From positions 25,033 through 89,032 of the forward strand of contig CAZXVH010000009.1 in the NCBI GenBank assembly GCA_964643965.1: a DNA stretch of 64,000 bases, given 5' to 3'. The position numbers were made by a program, and so were the translations under genes. This DNA is from GCA-2746795 sp964643965. Its GTDB lineage: Bacteria > Chloroflexota > Anaerolineae > Promineifilales > Promineifilaceae. This document shows, piece by piece, positions 7,478-16,619 of this stretch (within the stretch, counting starts at the first letter, position 1; the number at the start of each line of letters is the position of its first letter). Under the pieces are notes generated by a model, which saw only the letters and a program-made list of their open reading frames with translations, made no database searches and had not been told where the DNA came from.

Positions 7478-9490
7478 TTATGTCAGTATCAGGTTGCCGT
7501 AGGGGTCAACGGCCGTTTCCCATTCCGGCGGTATTACAATCGTCGTATCATACTGGAAAAGGAGGGCCGGGCCGCTAAAGCTGTGTCCCGGGTGAAGTTT
7601 CTCACGTTGGTACAGGTTTGTGGAATAAGGTCGCTGGTTGAACCAGACCTGTTTCTGGCCCAGGCTGGCGTCTTCAATGGGAGCTTTGCTGACGGGGAGA
7701 GGGTGGATGACGGGCGGCGGGTGAGGGGCAACGGCCGTTACCCGCAAAGTCACTATCTCCACCGCTTCTTCAGGTCGCTGATAGCCAAAGCGGTTCTCAT
7801 GCGCCTGATGGAAATCAGCCACGACAGCCCCCGCTTTCTCCCAGGTGAAGGGAATCGTCAACTCATGCGACTGCCCCGCATACCGCATATCTAACTGGAA
7901 TTGCAGCGCCACCGCTTCTTTGGCATACCCTTCTGCTGCCATCTCCGCCCACGCCCTTTCTTGAAGTGGCTGAGTCTCATCGTGCAGCCACTCCCCACTC
8001 CCCATTTCCCATTCCCCAATCTTCTTTAGTACCGTGCGTGAATAATCCTTCGTGGGGGCAGCGACCAACATGCCCAGCGCCGAGAGGACGCCGGGCACAG
8101 CCGGGATGAGGATGCGCGGAATTTGCAGGGCGGCGGCCAGTTCGCAGGCGTGCAGCGGTCCGGCCCCGCCAAAAGGGACCAACGTAAACTGGCGCGGATC
8201 ATAGCCCCGTTCTACGGAAATTTTGCGGATGGCGCGTTCCATGGTGGCATTGGCTACCTGGATCACGCCCCAGGCGGCCGTTTCTGCGGAATCAGCGCCC
8301 ATGTCTGCCGCCAACTGTGTTAACGCTTGCCGGGCGGCGGCCACATCCAGTTGCATCTCGCCCCCCAAGAAATGCGCCGCATCCAGGCGGCCCAATACCA
8401 GGTTGGCGTCAGTGGTCGTTGCCGACAGGATGGCGCTGCCTGCCGCTTCACGCTTGCCGTAACAGGCTGGCCCTGGCTCTGCGCCCGCACTTTGCGGCCC
8501 CACATGCAAAGCGCCGCCAGCATCCACATAAGCCAGGCTGCCGCCGCCCGCGCCCACCGTGTGGATGTCGATGAGGGGCAGGCGTAAGGGCAGGCCAGCG
8601 ATTTCGCCGGTGGCGGTGGTGGGCAGCTTGCCCGGGCAGAGCGCCACATCGGTGCTGGTGCCGCCCATGTCGAAGGTGATGATTTCATTGAAACCGGCCA
8701 ACTGGGCCACATAACGCGCCCCCACTACGCCGCCGGCCGGGCCGGAAAGGGCGGTGCGGGCGGCGTGCACTGCGGCCGTTTGGGCGTTGATAATGCCGCC
8801 GTTGGATTGCATCACGGCCAGATGGCGCGGCGCTAATCCCGCCGCCAGCCGCGCCAGGTAGCGGCTCATCAGCGGGGCGACATAGGCGTTGATGACGGTG
8901 GTGGCGGTGCGTTCATATTCCCGGTATTCGGGCAAAATGTCACTGGAAAGGGAGATGTGAAGCGGGGATGAGGATTGGGTAATGGCTGTTTGGATAGCTT
9001 GTTCGTGTTCAGGGCGCAAAAAAGAAAACAGCAGGCAAATGGCAACCGATTCGATATTGTCGGCGGCGAGTTGGGCCAGGATGGGGGGCAGGGTGGTGAG
9101 GTCGAGCGGCAGCAGGATGTCGCCCTGGGCGCTGACGCGCTCGGGCAGTTCAAAGCGCCATTTCTTAGGCACTAACGGCTCTGGCTTTTGCGGAACCAGG
9201 GCGTACAAATCGGGTCGATTTTGGCGGCCAATGGCCAGCACATCGGCGAAGCCCTGGGTGGTGATGAGGGCGGTGCGTACGCCGCGCCGTTCGAGCAGGG
9301 CGTTGGTGGCCACAGTGCTGCCGTGGATCACTTCGGCCGTGTCGGGAATGTGACGCCGCTGAATGCCCGCTAAAATGGCGGCAGAAGGGTCGGCCGGGGT
9401 GGAAAGCTGCTTGTGCAGGTGAAAACGGCCGTTCTCATCCAACCACACAAAATCAGTAAAGGTGCCGCCGGTGTCAACGCCCAGTCGCAT
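7478..9490 (-). CDS. hyuA: Hydantoinase A / oxoprolinase family protein
   Basis: 670 residues. Family marks are the N-terminal nucleotide-binding LGVDTGGTFTD, the central QSNGG and ALSGPAGGVVGA motifs, the DMGGTSTDV acidic loop, and the VPFGGAGPLHA segment. Members hydrolyse cyclic amides such as N-methylhydantoin or 5-oxoproline in an ATP-dependent way, usually as an A/B pair. Here no hyuB is adjacent: the next genes upstream encode membrane proteins and the next downstream is convergent, so the B partner is unlinked or absent. Substrate cannot be told from sequence. An in-frame low-complexity insertion lies at 7987-8020. Its start overlaps the end of the upstream gene by 17 bp, which suggests co-translation. 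Confidence 0.88.
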   Translation of the reverse strand: MRLGVDTGGTFTDFVWLDENGRFHLHKQLSTPADPSAAILAGIQRRHIPDTAEVIHGSTVATNALLERRGVRTALITTQGFADVLAIGRQNRPDLYALVPQKPEPLVPKKWRFELPERVSAQGDILLPLDLTTLPPILAQLAADNIESVAICLLFSFLRPEHEQAIQTAITQSSSPLHISLSSDILPEYREYERTATTVINAYVAPLMSRYLARLAAGLAPRHLAVMQSNGGIINAQTAAVHAARTALSGPAGGVVGARYVAQLAGFNEIITFDMGGTSTDVALCPGKLPTTATGEIAGLPLRLPLIDIHTVGAGGGSLAYVDAGGALHVGPQSAGAEPGPACYGKREAAGSAILSATTTDANLVLGRLDAAHFLGGEMQLDVAAARQALTQLAADMGADSAETAAWGVIQVANATMERAIRKISVERGYDPRQFTLVPFGGAGPLHACELAAALQIPRILIPAVPGVLSALGMLVAAPTKDYSRTVLKKIGEWEMGSGEWLHDETQPLQERAWAEMAAEGYAKEAVALQFQLDMRYAGQSHELTIPFTWEKAGAVVADFHQAHENRFGYQRPEEAVEIVTLRVTAVAPHPPPVIHPLPVSKAPIEDASLGQKQVWFNQRPYSTNLYQREKLHPGHSFSGPALLFQYDTTIVIPPEWETAVDPYGNLILT
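7987..8020 (-). repeat. GGGGAGTGG-type microrepeat inside hyuA
   Basis: On the minus strand the sequence reads as repeated GGGAAT/GGGAAA/GGGGAGT units and encodes KIGEWEMGSGEW. The same wording (GAGTGGGGAGTGGGGAG) occurs in the intergenic gap at 18236-18260. This looks like a dispersed intergenic microrepeat that has entered a coding region in frame. Confidence 0.6.
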
Positions 9491-10448
9491 TTTCTTCTCC
9501 TGCTAAATCCAGAAACGCCAGCGTCCAGGCCACGCTGATGAAGACAAAGAGCAGCGCTTTAGGCAGGGCCAGCAAGAGAGAAACGGCCAGGCTGGCAAAG
9601 CGGATGAGATCGTGGGCAAAGGGGGTGAAGGTAGTAACGGCCGTTGCTGCCCCCAAAGGAAACGTGATCAAACTCGTCACCAGGCCAAAGAGGTAATCAA
9701 CGCCCCACAGCACGGCGACCAAGATGATCACTGTCGTCAGGTTGCGCTTCACAATCTGCCAGGTGTGTTTGACCCCCTCACGCACCGGTTTGTGGAAAAC
9801 GGCCGTTTCCCGGAAAGCCAGCGCCCGGAATTGCAGCGTGACAAAGCTCAAGGGAAGCAGCAAACAAGCCAACAAGCCCACACAACCGAGGCCCGCCGCC
9901 ATCACGCCCATTGCTGATTCCGCCGACGCCCCCTGGACGGACATGCCCGCCGTCGCCGCTACCGTCACACCCGCCAAAATCATGGCGCTCAAAGCCAGTA
10001 TAAACCAGGGGAAAAAGACCAGGGCGTCAATGGCGATGAACTTGCCCAAGAATTGCCAACCGAGGCGCAGGGAGGCCGTGAACGAAATGGGCTGCTCATC
10101 GGCCAGGTGCAGCGTGGCGGCAATGAGGGCCGCTTCTGTCAGCGTGTAGAGCAGCCAGAAACCTACTAACGCCAAAAACAGCCAGATTGTACCCAAAACC
10201 AGGACTTCACCGCGAAAGAATTCTGCCATGAGGTTTTCTACCAGGGGCAGATTTTCGGCAAAAAGCAGCGCTTCAGGGGAAGATGAGGTCAGAATAGGCA
10301 GTAAGACGTCGCTTAAATAATCTGTTAGCCAGAAGCGCAGCACCGTGCTGACCACCTGGCTGACGCCGGGCAGCAAACCCAGCGCCCACAAAAAGGGGTG
10401 CTGCCATAATAACTGCCCGGATCGAGAGAGTAAGCGGCCAAAGTCCAT
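9474..10448 (-). CDS. Polytopic membrane protein, paralogue of the upstream neighbour
   Basis: 324 residues from the ATG chosen by alignment with the neighbouring paralogue (this one begins MDFGRLLSRSGQLLWQHPFL; the other MDYGELVTRAWHITWNNKFL). An earlier in-frame ATG would add 13 residues. Six or so hydrophobic segments are visible, with a conserved-looking central part containing GWQFLGKF and KHTWQIVKRNL. Both genes resemble the family of uncharacterised bacterial membrane proteins related to glycerophosphodiester phosphodiesterase membrane domains. I cannot assign a function. The 3' end runs into hyuA with a 17-bp overlap. Confidence 0.65.
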   Translation of the reverse strand: MDFGRLLSRSGQLLWQHPFLWALGLLPGVSQVVSTVLRFWLTDYLSDVLLPILTSSSPEALLFAENLPLVENLMAEFFRGEVLVLGTIWLFLALVGFWLLYTLTEAALIAATLHLADEQPISFTASLRLGWQFLGKFIAIDALVFFPWFILALSAMILAGVTVAATAGMSVQGASAESAMGVMAAGLGCVGLLACLLLPLSFVTLQFRALAFRETAVFHKPVREGVKHTWQIVKRNLTTVIILVAVLWGVDYLFGLVTSLITFPLGAATAVTTFTPFAHDLIRFASLAVSLLLALPKALLFVFISVAWTLAFLDLAGEENATGR

Positions 10449-10524
10449 AAGCGAAAGGATTAAACATGCCCCAAAACGGAGCGCCATCGTTCAGATGTCG
10501 ACGCTCTTGTTTTCAGCATAGATG

Positions 10525-10550
10525 TAAAAAAGGCGCACCGGAGTGCGCCT
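10525..10550 (-). terminator. Intrinsic terminator between two paralogous membrane genes
   Basis: On the minus strand AGGCGCAC and GTGCGCCT form a perfect 8-bp stem with a 4-base loop, followed by a run of T. It would end transcripts of the gene at 10593 before its paralogue, so the pair is probably transcribed separately. Confidence 0.85.
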
Positions 10551-10592
10551 ATCTTATGGTGACGGATGCTAATCTTACCAACGGCCGTTTAT

Positions 10593-11552
10593 CTAGGCGA
10601 ATTTTTCTGCGGGAACGGCTTCTGGCCCTTTGCCGCCGGCCAACTGCTTGTACGCCAGCGTCCACATGGCGGAATTCCAGGTTTGTACCACCGACATCAG
10701 CAGCGCCCCAATAATGCCGAGGCAAATGGAGCCGCCAATTGTCCAGGCCATATTCAATCCCGTAAAAGCGCCCTCATTGTTGAAGAGAGAAATAAACATC
10801 GGGGCAAAGACGATCAGGGCGAATGGTATCATCACCACGCCCAGCGCCAAAGAGACCAGAATGCCTATAAACAACATGAGCAGCCAGATAATGAAAACCG
10901 GCCCTAAATTGGCGCGGAACACCTGCCAACCCTGGCGTAAACTATCGGTAATGCCCATATCTTGCATCATGGCGGCGCGGGAACCAAATTCAGCCACAAA
11001 GAATAGAACAAAGCCGACAGGGATCAGGGCGCACAGCAGCAGGCACAAGCAGAGAGCCAATAAACCCATACTGCCGACAATGGCCGCCCCCGCTTCTTCC
11101 GGGTTTTGCATCATGGTACCCATGGCCACCGAGCCGCCAACCGCCATGATGGTCACAATGCCAATGCCAATACCGATGAGGAGCAAAGGCAGATAAGCCA
11201 GTATATAAATGCCAATCAAGCGCCAGATTTTGCTAGTTCCGGCGGCAAAAGCCTGTCCTAGCGTAATTTGCTCACCATTATCAAGCCGATTAACGCCATC
11301 AATGAGGCCGCCGCGGGCCGCCACACTGAGCAGCCACAAGATCAAGCCGATGATCATAAATACGCACATCAAACCAAATACTAACGCGCCCATTTGTGGA
11401 GTGATGCCAAAATCGCTTTCGTTAAAGCTGTTTTGGAATGAGCTGCTGTTGCTGCCGACGCTGGTTAAAGCGGCTAAAAATCCTAACACCCACAGGAACT
11501 TATTGTTCCAGGTGATGTGCCAGGCGCGGGTGACAAGTTCTCCGTAGTCCAT
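10593..11552 (-). CDS. Polytopic membrane protein (paralogue pair)
   Basis: 319 residues. The ATG used here is preceded by GGAGGGAATCAC, a clear ribosome binding site; the longer reading frame would add 17 unsupported residues. There are about six hydrophobic helices, including a Gly-rich one with LLLIGIGIGIVTIMAVGG. The segment DSLRQGWQVFRANLGPVFIIW matches the KHTWQIVKRNLTTVIIL region of the next gene, so the two arose by duplication. A terminator separates them. The role is unknown; a membrane-lipid or transport-related function would be a guess. Confidence 0.7.
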   Translation of the reverse strand: MDYGELVTRAWHITWNNKFLWVLGFLAALTSVGSNSSSFQNSFNESDFGITPQMGALVFGLMCVFMIIGLILWLLSVAARGGLIDGVNRLDNGEQITLGQAFAAGTSKIWRLIGIYILAYLPLLLIGIGIGIVTIMAVGGSVAMGTMMQNPEEAGAAIVGSMGLLALCLCLLLCALIPVGFVLFFVAEFGSRAAMMQDMGITDSLRQGWQVFRANLGPVFIIWLLMLFIGILVSLALGVVMIPFALIVFAPMFISLFNNEGAFTGLNMAWTIGGSICLGIIGALLMSVVQTWNSAMWTLAYKQLAGGKGPEAVPAEKFA

Positions 11553-11749
11553 GTGATTCCCTCCAAGGGCAGTAAGCAGTAGCGATATGCGCGGTGGCCG
11601 CATCTCAGTCCCGAAGGGCTGTTTTTTGACCGCGCCACCTCTGATATTTGTTACTGATTACTGATGGGGGCGAAAGGGGTAACGGCCGTTTCGCCCAAAA
11701 TAAATGATTACATCCCAATATACGCAAGATAATGGCTAAGGGTTGCACG

Positions 11750-13363
11750 CTATTCCCACTCAATCGTGCCCGGTGGCTTCGACGTAATATCCAGCACCAC
11801 CCGGTTTACCCCCGCCACCTCGTTGACAATGCGCCGGCTGACACGCGCCAGCAGCTCATACGGTAGCCGCGCCCAATCGGCCGTCATAAAATCCTCTGTG
11901 GTCACGGCTCTCAAGGCGATGACCTCCTGGTAAGTGCGATTGTCCCCCATCACCCCCACACTTTTCACCGGCAGCAGCACCGCAAACGCCTGCTGTGTGC
12001 CCAGGCGCAGCATGTCGGCCTGGCGCAGTTCAGCCACAAAAATAGCATCCGCTTCGCGCAAGGTTTCCAGCCGTTCCCAACTGATTTCCCCCAGGCAGCG
12101 GATAGCCAGCCCCGGCCCAGGAAACGGCTGCCGCCAGATAATATCGTCCGGCAGACCCAACTCGCTGCCAATGCGCCGCACTTCATCTTTAAACAGCAGC
12201 TTGAGCGGCTCCACCAGTTCAAAGGCCATATCCTCCGGCAATCCGCCCACATTGTGGTGGGTTTTGATGACATGGGCGTCCTTCTTGTCCTTGCCCGCGC
12301 TTTCAATCACATCCGGGTAGATGGTTCCCTGCGCCAAGAAATCAATTTGTCCCAGTTTTTTGGCTTCTCGCTCGAAAATGCGCACAAACTTTTCCCCGAT
12401 GATTTTGCGCTTCCGCTCCGGGTCGGTGACGCCGCCAAGCGCCTCTAAATATTCCTCCACTGCATTGACGGCGATGAGATTGACGCCTTGCTCCCGGCCA
12501 AATGCCGCAACTACCTGCCGCGCCTCATGCTTGCGCAACATGCCATGATCCACAAAAATGCAAACCAACTGGTCGCCGATGGCTTTGTGTATCAGGCCGG
12601 CCGCCACCGCTGAATCGACGCCGCCGCTTAAGCCTAAAACCACTTTGCCGCTTCCCACCTGTGCTCGAATTTCCGCCACCTGCTCCTCGATAAAATTGGC
12701 TGGCGTCCAGTCCGGCCGGCAGCCACAAATGAGACGTACAAAATTCTCCAACACCAATTTGCCCTGCGGCGTATGGGCCACTTCCGGGTGAAACTGCACC
12801 GCATACTGGTCACGGCCGGGGTGAAAGGCGGCGGCGAAGGGAGAGTTGTAAGTGTGGGCGATGGCCTGGAAGCCGGGCGGTAGGGCCTCTACCTTATCGC
12901 CGTGGCTCATCCACACTTGCTGCCTGTTTTTCGCTTGGGCAGCCGCTTCCGGATCGGCTGCGCCCACTTCTGTATCCATCTGCCAGCCGCGGAAAAGTAA
13001 ATTATCTGGCTCATCAATTTCCAGGACGGCCGGACCGTATTCATGTTTCAGGCTGTGGCCCACTGTGCCGCCCAGACGGTGAGAAAGAAGCTGCATTCCG
13101 TAGCAAATGCCCAACACCGGGACGCCGCTGTTCAGCACATAGTCGGGTAAGGTGGGTGCGCTGTTATCATAGACGCTGTTGGGACCACCGCTGAGGATGA
13201 ACCCTTTGGGATTTAAGGCCAGGATGGCGTCGGCGGCCGTGCGCCAGGAGAAAAGCTCGCAGTAGACATGCGCTTCACGTACCCGGCGGGCAATCAGTTG
13301 CGAATATTGGGAGCCATAATCGAGGACAATAATGGTATCGTGGGGCTGATTGGGGGAGAGCAT
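11750..13363 (-). CDS. guaA: GMP synthase (glutamine-hydrolysing)
   Basis: 537 residues with both expected modules. The N-terminal class I glutamine amidotransferase has the nucleophile in GVPVLGICYGMQLL and the His/Glu pair in QFHPEV. The ATP pyrophosphatase domain has the P-loop-like GLSGGVDSAVAAGL, followed by the C-terminal dimerisation domain ending in DITSKPPGTIEWE. It makes GMP from XMP, glutamine and ATP. AGAGGAAA precedes the ATG. The upstream xpt gene stops 15 bp before, so XMP made by salvage of xanthine feeds straight into this step. Confidence 0.97.
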   Translation of the reverse strand: MLSPNQPHDTIIVLDYGSQYSQLIARRVREAHVYCELFSWRTAADAILALNPKGFILSGGPNSVYDNSAPTLPDYVLNSGVPVLGICYGMQLLSHRLGGTVGHSLKHEYGPAVLEIDEPDNLLFRGWQMDTEVGAADPEAAAQAKNRQQVWMSHGDKVEALPPGFQAIAHTYNSPFAAAFHPGRDQYAVQFHPEVAHTPQGKLVLENFVRLICGCRPDWTPANFIEEQVAEIRAQVGSGKVVLGLSGGVDSAVAAGLIHKAIGDQLVCIFVDHGMLRKHEARQVVAAFGREQGVNLIAVNAVEEYLEALGGVTDPERKRKIIGEKFVRIFEREAKKLGQIDFLAQGTIYPDVIESAGKDKKDAHVIKTHHNVGGLPEDMAFELVEPLKLLFKDEVRRIGSELGLPDDIIWRQPFPGPGLAIRCLGEISWERLETLREADAIFVAELRQADMLRLGTQQAFAVLLPVKSVGVMGDNRTYQEVIALRAVTTEDFMTADWARLPYELLARVSRRIVNEVAGVNRVVLDITSKPPGTIEWE

Positions 13364-13378
13364 AAAGTTTCCTCTGTT

Positions 13379-13951
13379 TTATGAGACGATGATCTTGCCA
13401 TCTGCCATACTGGAGATAGTAGCGGCCGCTTCGATGGGAACTTGCCAATGAGCCAGCGCTGCTCGCCCTCCCTCAAACGTCTTCTCCACCACCGCGCCGA
13501 TGCCTACCAGTTCTGCGCCGCTGCTTTGCACGATGCGGCCCAGGGCGTCGATGGTGCGGCCGGTAGCCAGGAAATCGTCGATGATGAGTACCCGGTCGTC
13601 TGCCTTGAGAAATTCCGGCGAGACCATGAGCAGCACTTCACCTCCTTTGGTGTGGCTGGGGGCGGCGTCTACATAAACCGGTTCTTTCATGGTGATCGGT
13701 TTATGTTTGCGGGCGTAGACGACCGGCAGATTGCTCAGCGCTTTAGCGGTCATCACGGCCGGGATGATGCCGCTGACTTCGGCTGTGAGGATGCGGGTGG
13801 GGTTTGTGTGGGCAAAGCGCCGCGCTAATTCTTGCCCGATGTTTTCCATCAAGGCGGCGTCTAACTGATGATTGAGAAAGCTGTCAATTTTTAAAATGCC
13901 GCGTCCCAGGTTTTTGCCTTCTTTTTCAATTCTTTCTTTTAGTTTTTGCAT
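13379..13951 (-). CDS. xpt: Xanthine phosphoribosyltransferase
   Basis: 190 residues, typical for Xpt. It joins xanthine to PRPP to give XMP, the substrate of the GMP synthase encoded next in the operon. The N-terminus LKERIEKEGKNLGRGILKIDSFLNHQLD is characteristic of Xpt, and the PRPP-binding loop reads VLIIDDFLATGRTIDAL. The ATG has AGAGGAAAGAAC upstream. A long perfect hairpin lies 33 bp before the start on the transcript. In Firmicutes xpt is often controlled by a guanine riboswitch, but I could not recognise the conserved core of that aptamer here. Confidence 0.95.
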   Translation of the reverse strand: MQKLKERIEKEGKNLGRGILKIDSFLNHQLDAALMENIGQELARRFAHTNPTRILTAEVSGIIPAVMTAKALSNLPVVYARKHKPITMKEPVYVDAAPSHTKGGEVLLMVSPEFLKADDRVLIIDDFLATGRTIDALGRIVQSSGAELVGIGAVVEKTFEGGRAALAHWQVPIEAAATISSMADGKIIVS

Positions 13952-13983
13952 GTTCTTTCCTCTGGTTTAGGCTGAAATTGCTA

Positions 13984-14016
13984 AGAAGTTCAACTTTTTA
14001 GCAAAGTTGAACTTCT
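13984..14016 (-). repeat. Perfect 14-bp hairpin in the xpt leader
   Basis: Arms AGAAGTTCAACTTT and AAAGTTGAACTTCT are exact reverse complements across a 5-base loop. There is no T-run, so it is not a terminator. A degenerate relative lies at 50943-50973, which suggests a small mobile or repeated hairpin family rather than an xpt-specific control element. Confidence 0.8.
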
Positions 14017-14106
14017 ACAAGCTTATTTCTGACAATCTTATATCATCGGGGAAGAGTGGGCTATAGTGAATATCCTCTAATATTTGAGAAGAGTTTCACA
14101 AATTGC

Positions 14107-14135
14107 TTGACGTGGTTTGGGGCATATTTTATAAT
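14107..14135 (+). promoter_or_regulatory. Strong sigma-70-like promoter for the polyprenyl synthase gene
   Basis: TTGACG and a perfect TATAAT with a 17-bp spacer, 50 bp ahead of the chosen ATG. This is the best-formed of the promoters between the xpt and prenyl synthase genes. Confidence 0.8.
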
Positions 14136-14184
14136 CCACTAAATCGTTCAAATAAAATTGAAAGTTGTGAACAAGGTGAATATT

Positions 14185-15129
14185 ATGGTAACTAAAATCT
14201 TGGAAAAAGGGATGGAAGCGGTTGAAGATCAATTAGCTGCCATTGTGCGGAGCGACATTGAGGTGCTGGAAGACGCCAGTTTACACATTGTTTCCTCTGG
14301 CGGTAAACGAGTACGGCCGCATGTGGTGCTATTGAGCTATCTGGCTGCTGGCGGTACGGATGTAGAAGCGGTTGTGCCTTTGGCAGCGGCCGTAGAGTTG
14401 GTGCATACTGCCACGCTTGTTCACGACGATATAAACGATCACAGTCTGACGCGGCGGGGCAAAATTGCGGTTCATGCTCGTTGGGGGCGCACGTTTGCCC
14501 TGTTGACGGGTGATTATCTGTTTACGAAGGTATATGAGTTGATGGCGCCTTATGGCGTGGAGCCGAATATTATCATTGCTGACGCCTGTACCCGCCTGGT
14601 TGAAGGGGAAACGCTGCAAGCAGCGGCCGCCAAGTCTGGCGAGATAGACCGGGAAACGTATAAGCAAATTATCAGCCTGAAGACGGCTAGTTTGTTTGAA
14701 GCGTCGGCCAGGTTGGGCGCTCTGCTGGCGGGTGGGGATGAAGAGGTGATTGAGGCGCTGGCTGGCTATTCCTATAATTTGGGCCTGACGTTCCAAATTG
14801 TGGATGACATTTTGGATATTATTGGCGACGCAGAAGCGATGGGTAAACCGACTGGCCTGGATTTGCATCAGGGGCGGGGGGTGATGATGGTTCAAAATGG
14901 CAGGGAGGATGTGTTAACGGCCGTTGCCGAGCTAGAAATAGAAGAAGAACCAGATCCCTTTAAGCGTATGATGCAAAATTTGCGTGATTCCGGGGCAGTG
15001 GAAGTGGCGCATTTTCAAGCTCAAGAAATGGCTGGACGGGCTAGACAAGCTTTACGGCCGTTACCTCCATCGGAAGCCAGAGATGAGTTGGAAAACCTCA
15101 TTGATCTGGTGCTGGAGCGTGATCATTAA
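14185..15129 (+). CDS. Polyprenyl diphosphate synthase (trans-isoprenyl type)
   Basis: 314 residues from the ATG preceded by AAGGTGAA; a TTG nine codons upstream is possible but weaker. It condenses isopentenyl diphosphate units onto an allylic diphosphate to make the side chain of quinones or a C15-C50 prenyl chain. Both aspartate-rich motifs are present: the first reads HDDIND (a DDxxD variant) before SLTRRGKIAVH, and the second VDDILDIIGD. The substrate-binding GGKRVRPHVVLL and the TGDYLF segment are in place. Chain length cannot be read from the sequence. It stands alone between a strong promoter and a terminator. Confidence 0.92.
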   Translation: MVTKILEKGMEAVEDQLAAIVRSDIEVLEDASLHIVSSGGKRVRPHVVLLSYLAAGGTDVEAVVPLAAAVELVHTATLVHDDINDHSLTRRGKIAVHARWGRTFALLTGDYLFTKVYELMAPYGVEPNIIIADACTRLVEGETLQAAAAKSGEIDRETYKQIISLKTASLFEASARLGALLAGGDEEVIEALAGYSYNLGLTFQIVDDILDIIGDAEAMGKPTGLDLHQGRGVMMVQNGREDVLTAVAELEIEEEPDPFKRMMQNLRDSGAVEVAHFQAQEMAGRARQALRPLPPSEARDELENLIDLVLERDH

Positions 15130-15165
15130 AAAGTTTTCTTTGAAGTTTGATTATTCAAGGGGAGG

Positions 15166-15196
15166 ACGGCTTGCTCAATTTGAGCAGGCCGTTTTC
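15166..15196 (+). terminator. Intrinsic terminator after the prenyl synthase gene
   Basis: ACGGCTTGCTCAA pairs with TTGAGCAGGCCGT (one G-U pair) and is followed by TTTT, 37 bp past the stop codon. Confidence 0.85.
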
Positions 15197-15405
15197 ATGC
15201 CCGGGCTATGTTGGTGATTTGAAAGAGAGGGCCAAACATATAAATGATGCGCTTAAACTTTGGCAAGTAGGCTGTATTTGTGGCAGGATCAGATGGGGGC
15301 AGATAGAATTGTGTCATTAAGAAGTCAACCTCAAGGCAACGTAATGGCTCCAGAATTTTTGTTAAAATGAATGGCAAATTTGGAGTGCACGGTTAGGAGA
15401 TTTGG

Positions 15406-16617
15406 ATGGATAGCGTTACAACAACTGGAAAATTGGCTCTCACGCCGCCCATGCTGCACGACATTGAATATTATAAGAAAGAAGGTATTTATTTTTACCT
15501 GGAAGCTACCCAAGAACTGCTGCCTAACGGCCGGGTTAATGTGGTCAATTATGGCGAAATGATCATGCTGGGTAGTTATTCTTATCTCGGCTTGATTGGG
15601 CATCCCAAGATCAATGCGGCGGCGAAGGAGGCCATCGACAAGTATGGCACCGGCACCCATGGGGTGCGGCTGCTGGCCGGTTCGCTGGATTTGCACAATC
15701 AATTGGAAGCGCGTATTGCCCGGTTCAAAAAGACGGATGGGGCGATCACCTATTCCAGTGGTTATGCCACGAATCTGGCGACGATTTCCAGTTTGCTGCG
15801 CAAGGGCGACACGGTTATTAGCGATAAACTGAATCACGCCAGTATTGTGGATGGCTGCCTGTTATCTCAGGCCAAGCATGTGCGTTTTCGCCATAATGAT
15901 ATGGATCACCTGGAGCGCCGGCTGCGTGACGCTGACCCCGACAGACGGATTCTGGTGATAGCCGACGCTGTTTTTAGTATGGATGGCGATATTATTGATT
16001 TGCCCAGCATGGTTAAACTGTGCCAGAAGTATGGCGCTTTTTTGATGATTGATGAAGCCCATTCAATTGGTGTTTTGGGAGAGACGGGGCATGGCATTGA
16101 GGAACACTTTGATCTACCGCCAGATGTGGTAGACATAAAGATGGGTACGTTGAGCAAAACGATTCCCAGCGCTGGTGGTTATGTGGCTGGCAACGAGCAG
16201 TTGATCACTTTCCTCAAGCATGAAGCGCGGGCGTTTATTTTCTCGGCGGCGGTACCCCCGCCTTCAGCGGCGGCGGCTAAGACCGCTTTTGATGTGATTG
16301 ATGAAGAGCCGTGGCGGGTTAAAAGGGTGCAGGAAAATTATAAGGTTTTTGCCCAAAAGCTGCGTGACGCCGGGTATGATTTACTACAAACAGAAACGGC
16401 GATTGTGCCCATTGTTTGCGGGGATGTGGAACCGGCGATACGCCTGGCAAACCACTGCCAACGGAATGGCATCTTTGTGCAGGCGGTGGTGGCGCCGGTG
16501 GTGCCGGCTCATTTGTCTCGTTTGCGGGCTTGTGTGCTGGCTTCCCATACTAAGGAAGACCTTGACTACTGTGCGGATGTGATGATTGAAGGTGGTAAGG
16601 CGCTGGGGATTATTTAG
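15406..16617 (+). CDS. Alpha-oxoamine synthase family PLP enzyme (BioF/KBL/SPT-like)
   Basis: 403 residues. These enzymes condense an amino acid with an acyl-CoA and release CO2. The fold-type I features are clear: GTGTHGVRLLAGSLDLHNQLE, the DEAHSIGVLGETGHG motif with the PLP Asp and His, and the Schiff-base lysine in MGTLSKTIPSAGGYV. The N-terminus is longer than that of BioF, and the C-terminal HLSRLRACVLASHTKEDLD is general to the family. No biotin genes or threonine dehydrogenase are adjacent, so 8-amino-7-oxononanoate synthase, glycine C-acetyltransferase and serine palmitoyltransferase all remain open. A serine palmitoyltransferase-like role in unusual lipids is a speculation. Confidence 0.85.
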   Translation: MDSVTTTGKLALTPPMLHDIEYYKKEGIYFYLEATQELLPNGRVNVVNYGEMIMLGSYSYLGLIGHPKINAAAKEAIDKYGTGTHGVRLLAGSLDLHNQLEARIARFKKTDGAITYSSGYATNLATISSLLRKGDTVISDKLNHASIVDGCLLSQAKHVRFRHNDMDHLERRLRDADPDRRILVIADAVFSMDGDIIDLPSMVKLCQKYGAFLMIDEAHSIGVLGETGHGIEEHFDLPPDVVDIKMGTLSKTIPSAGGYVAGNEQLITFLKHEARAFIFSAAVPPPSAAAAKTAFDVIDEEPWRVKRVQENYKVFAQKLRDAGYDLLQTETAIVPIVCGDVEPAIRLANHCQRNGIFVQAVVAPVVPAHLSRLRACVLASHTKEDLDYCADVMIEGGKALGII

Positions 16618-16619
16618 TT

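Noticed and set aside
13952..14100. Guanine riboswitch before xpt
   Set aside because: The conserved junction and loop sequences of the purine aptamer are not visible; only an unrelated perfect hairpin is present.
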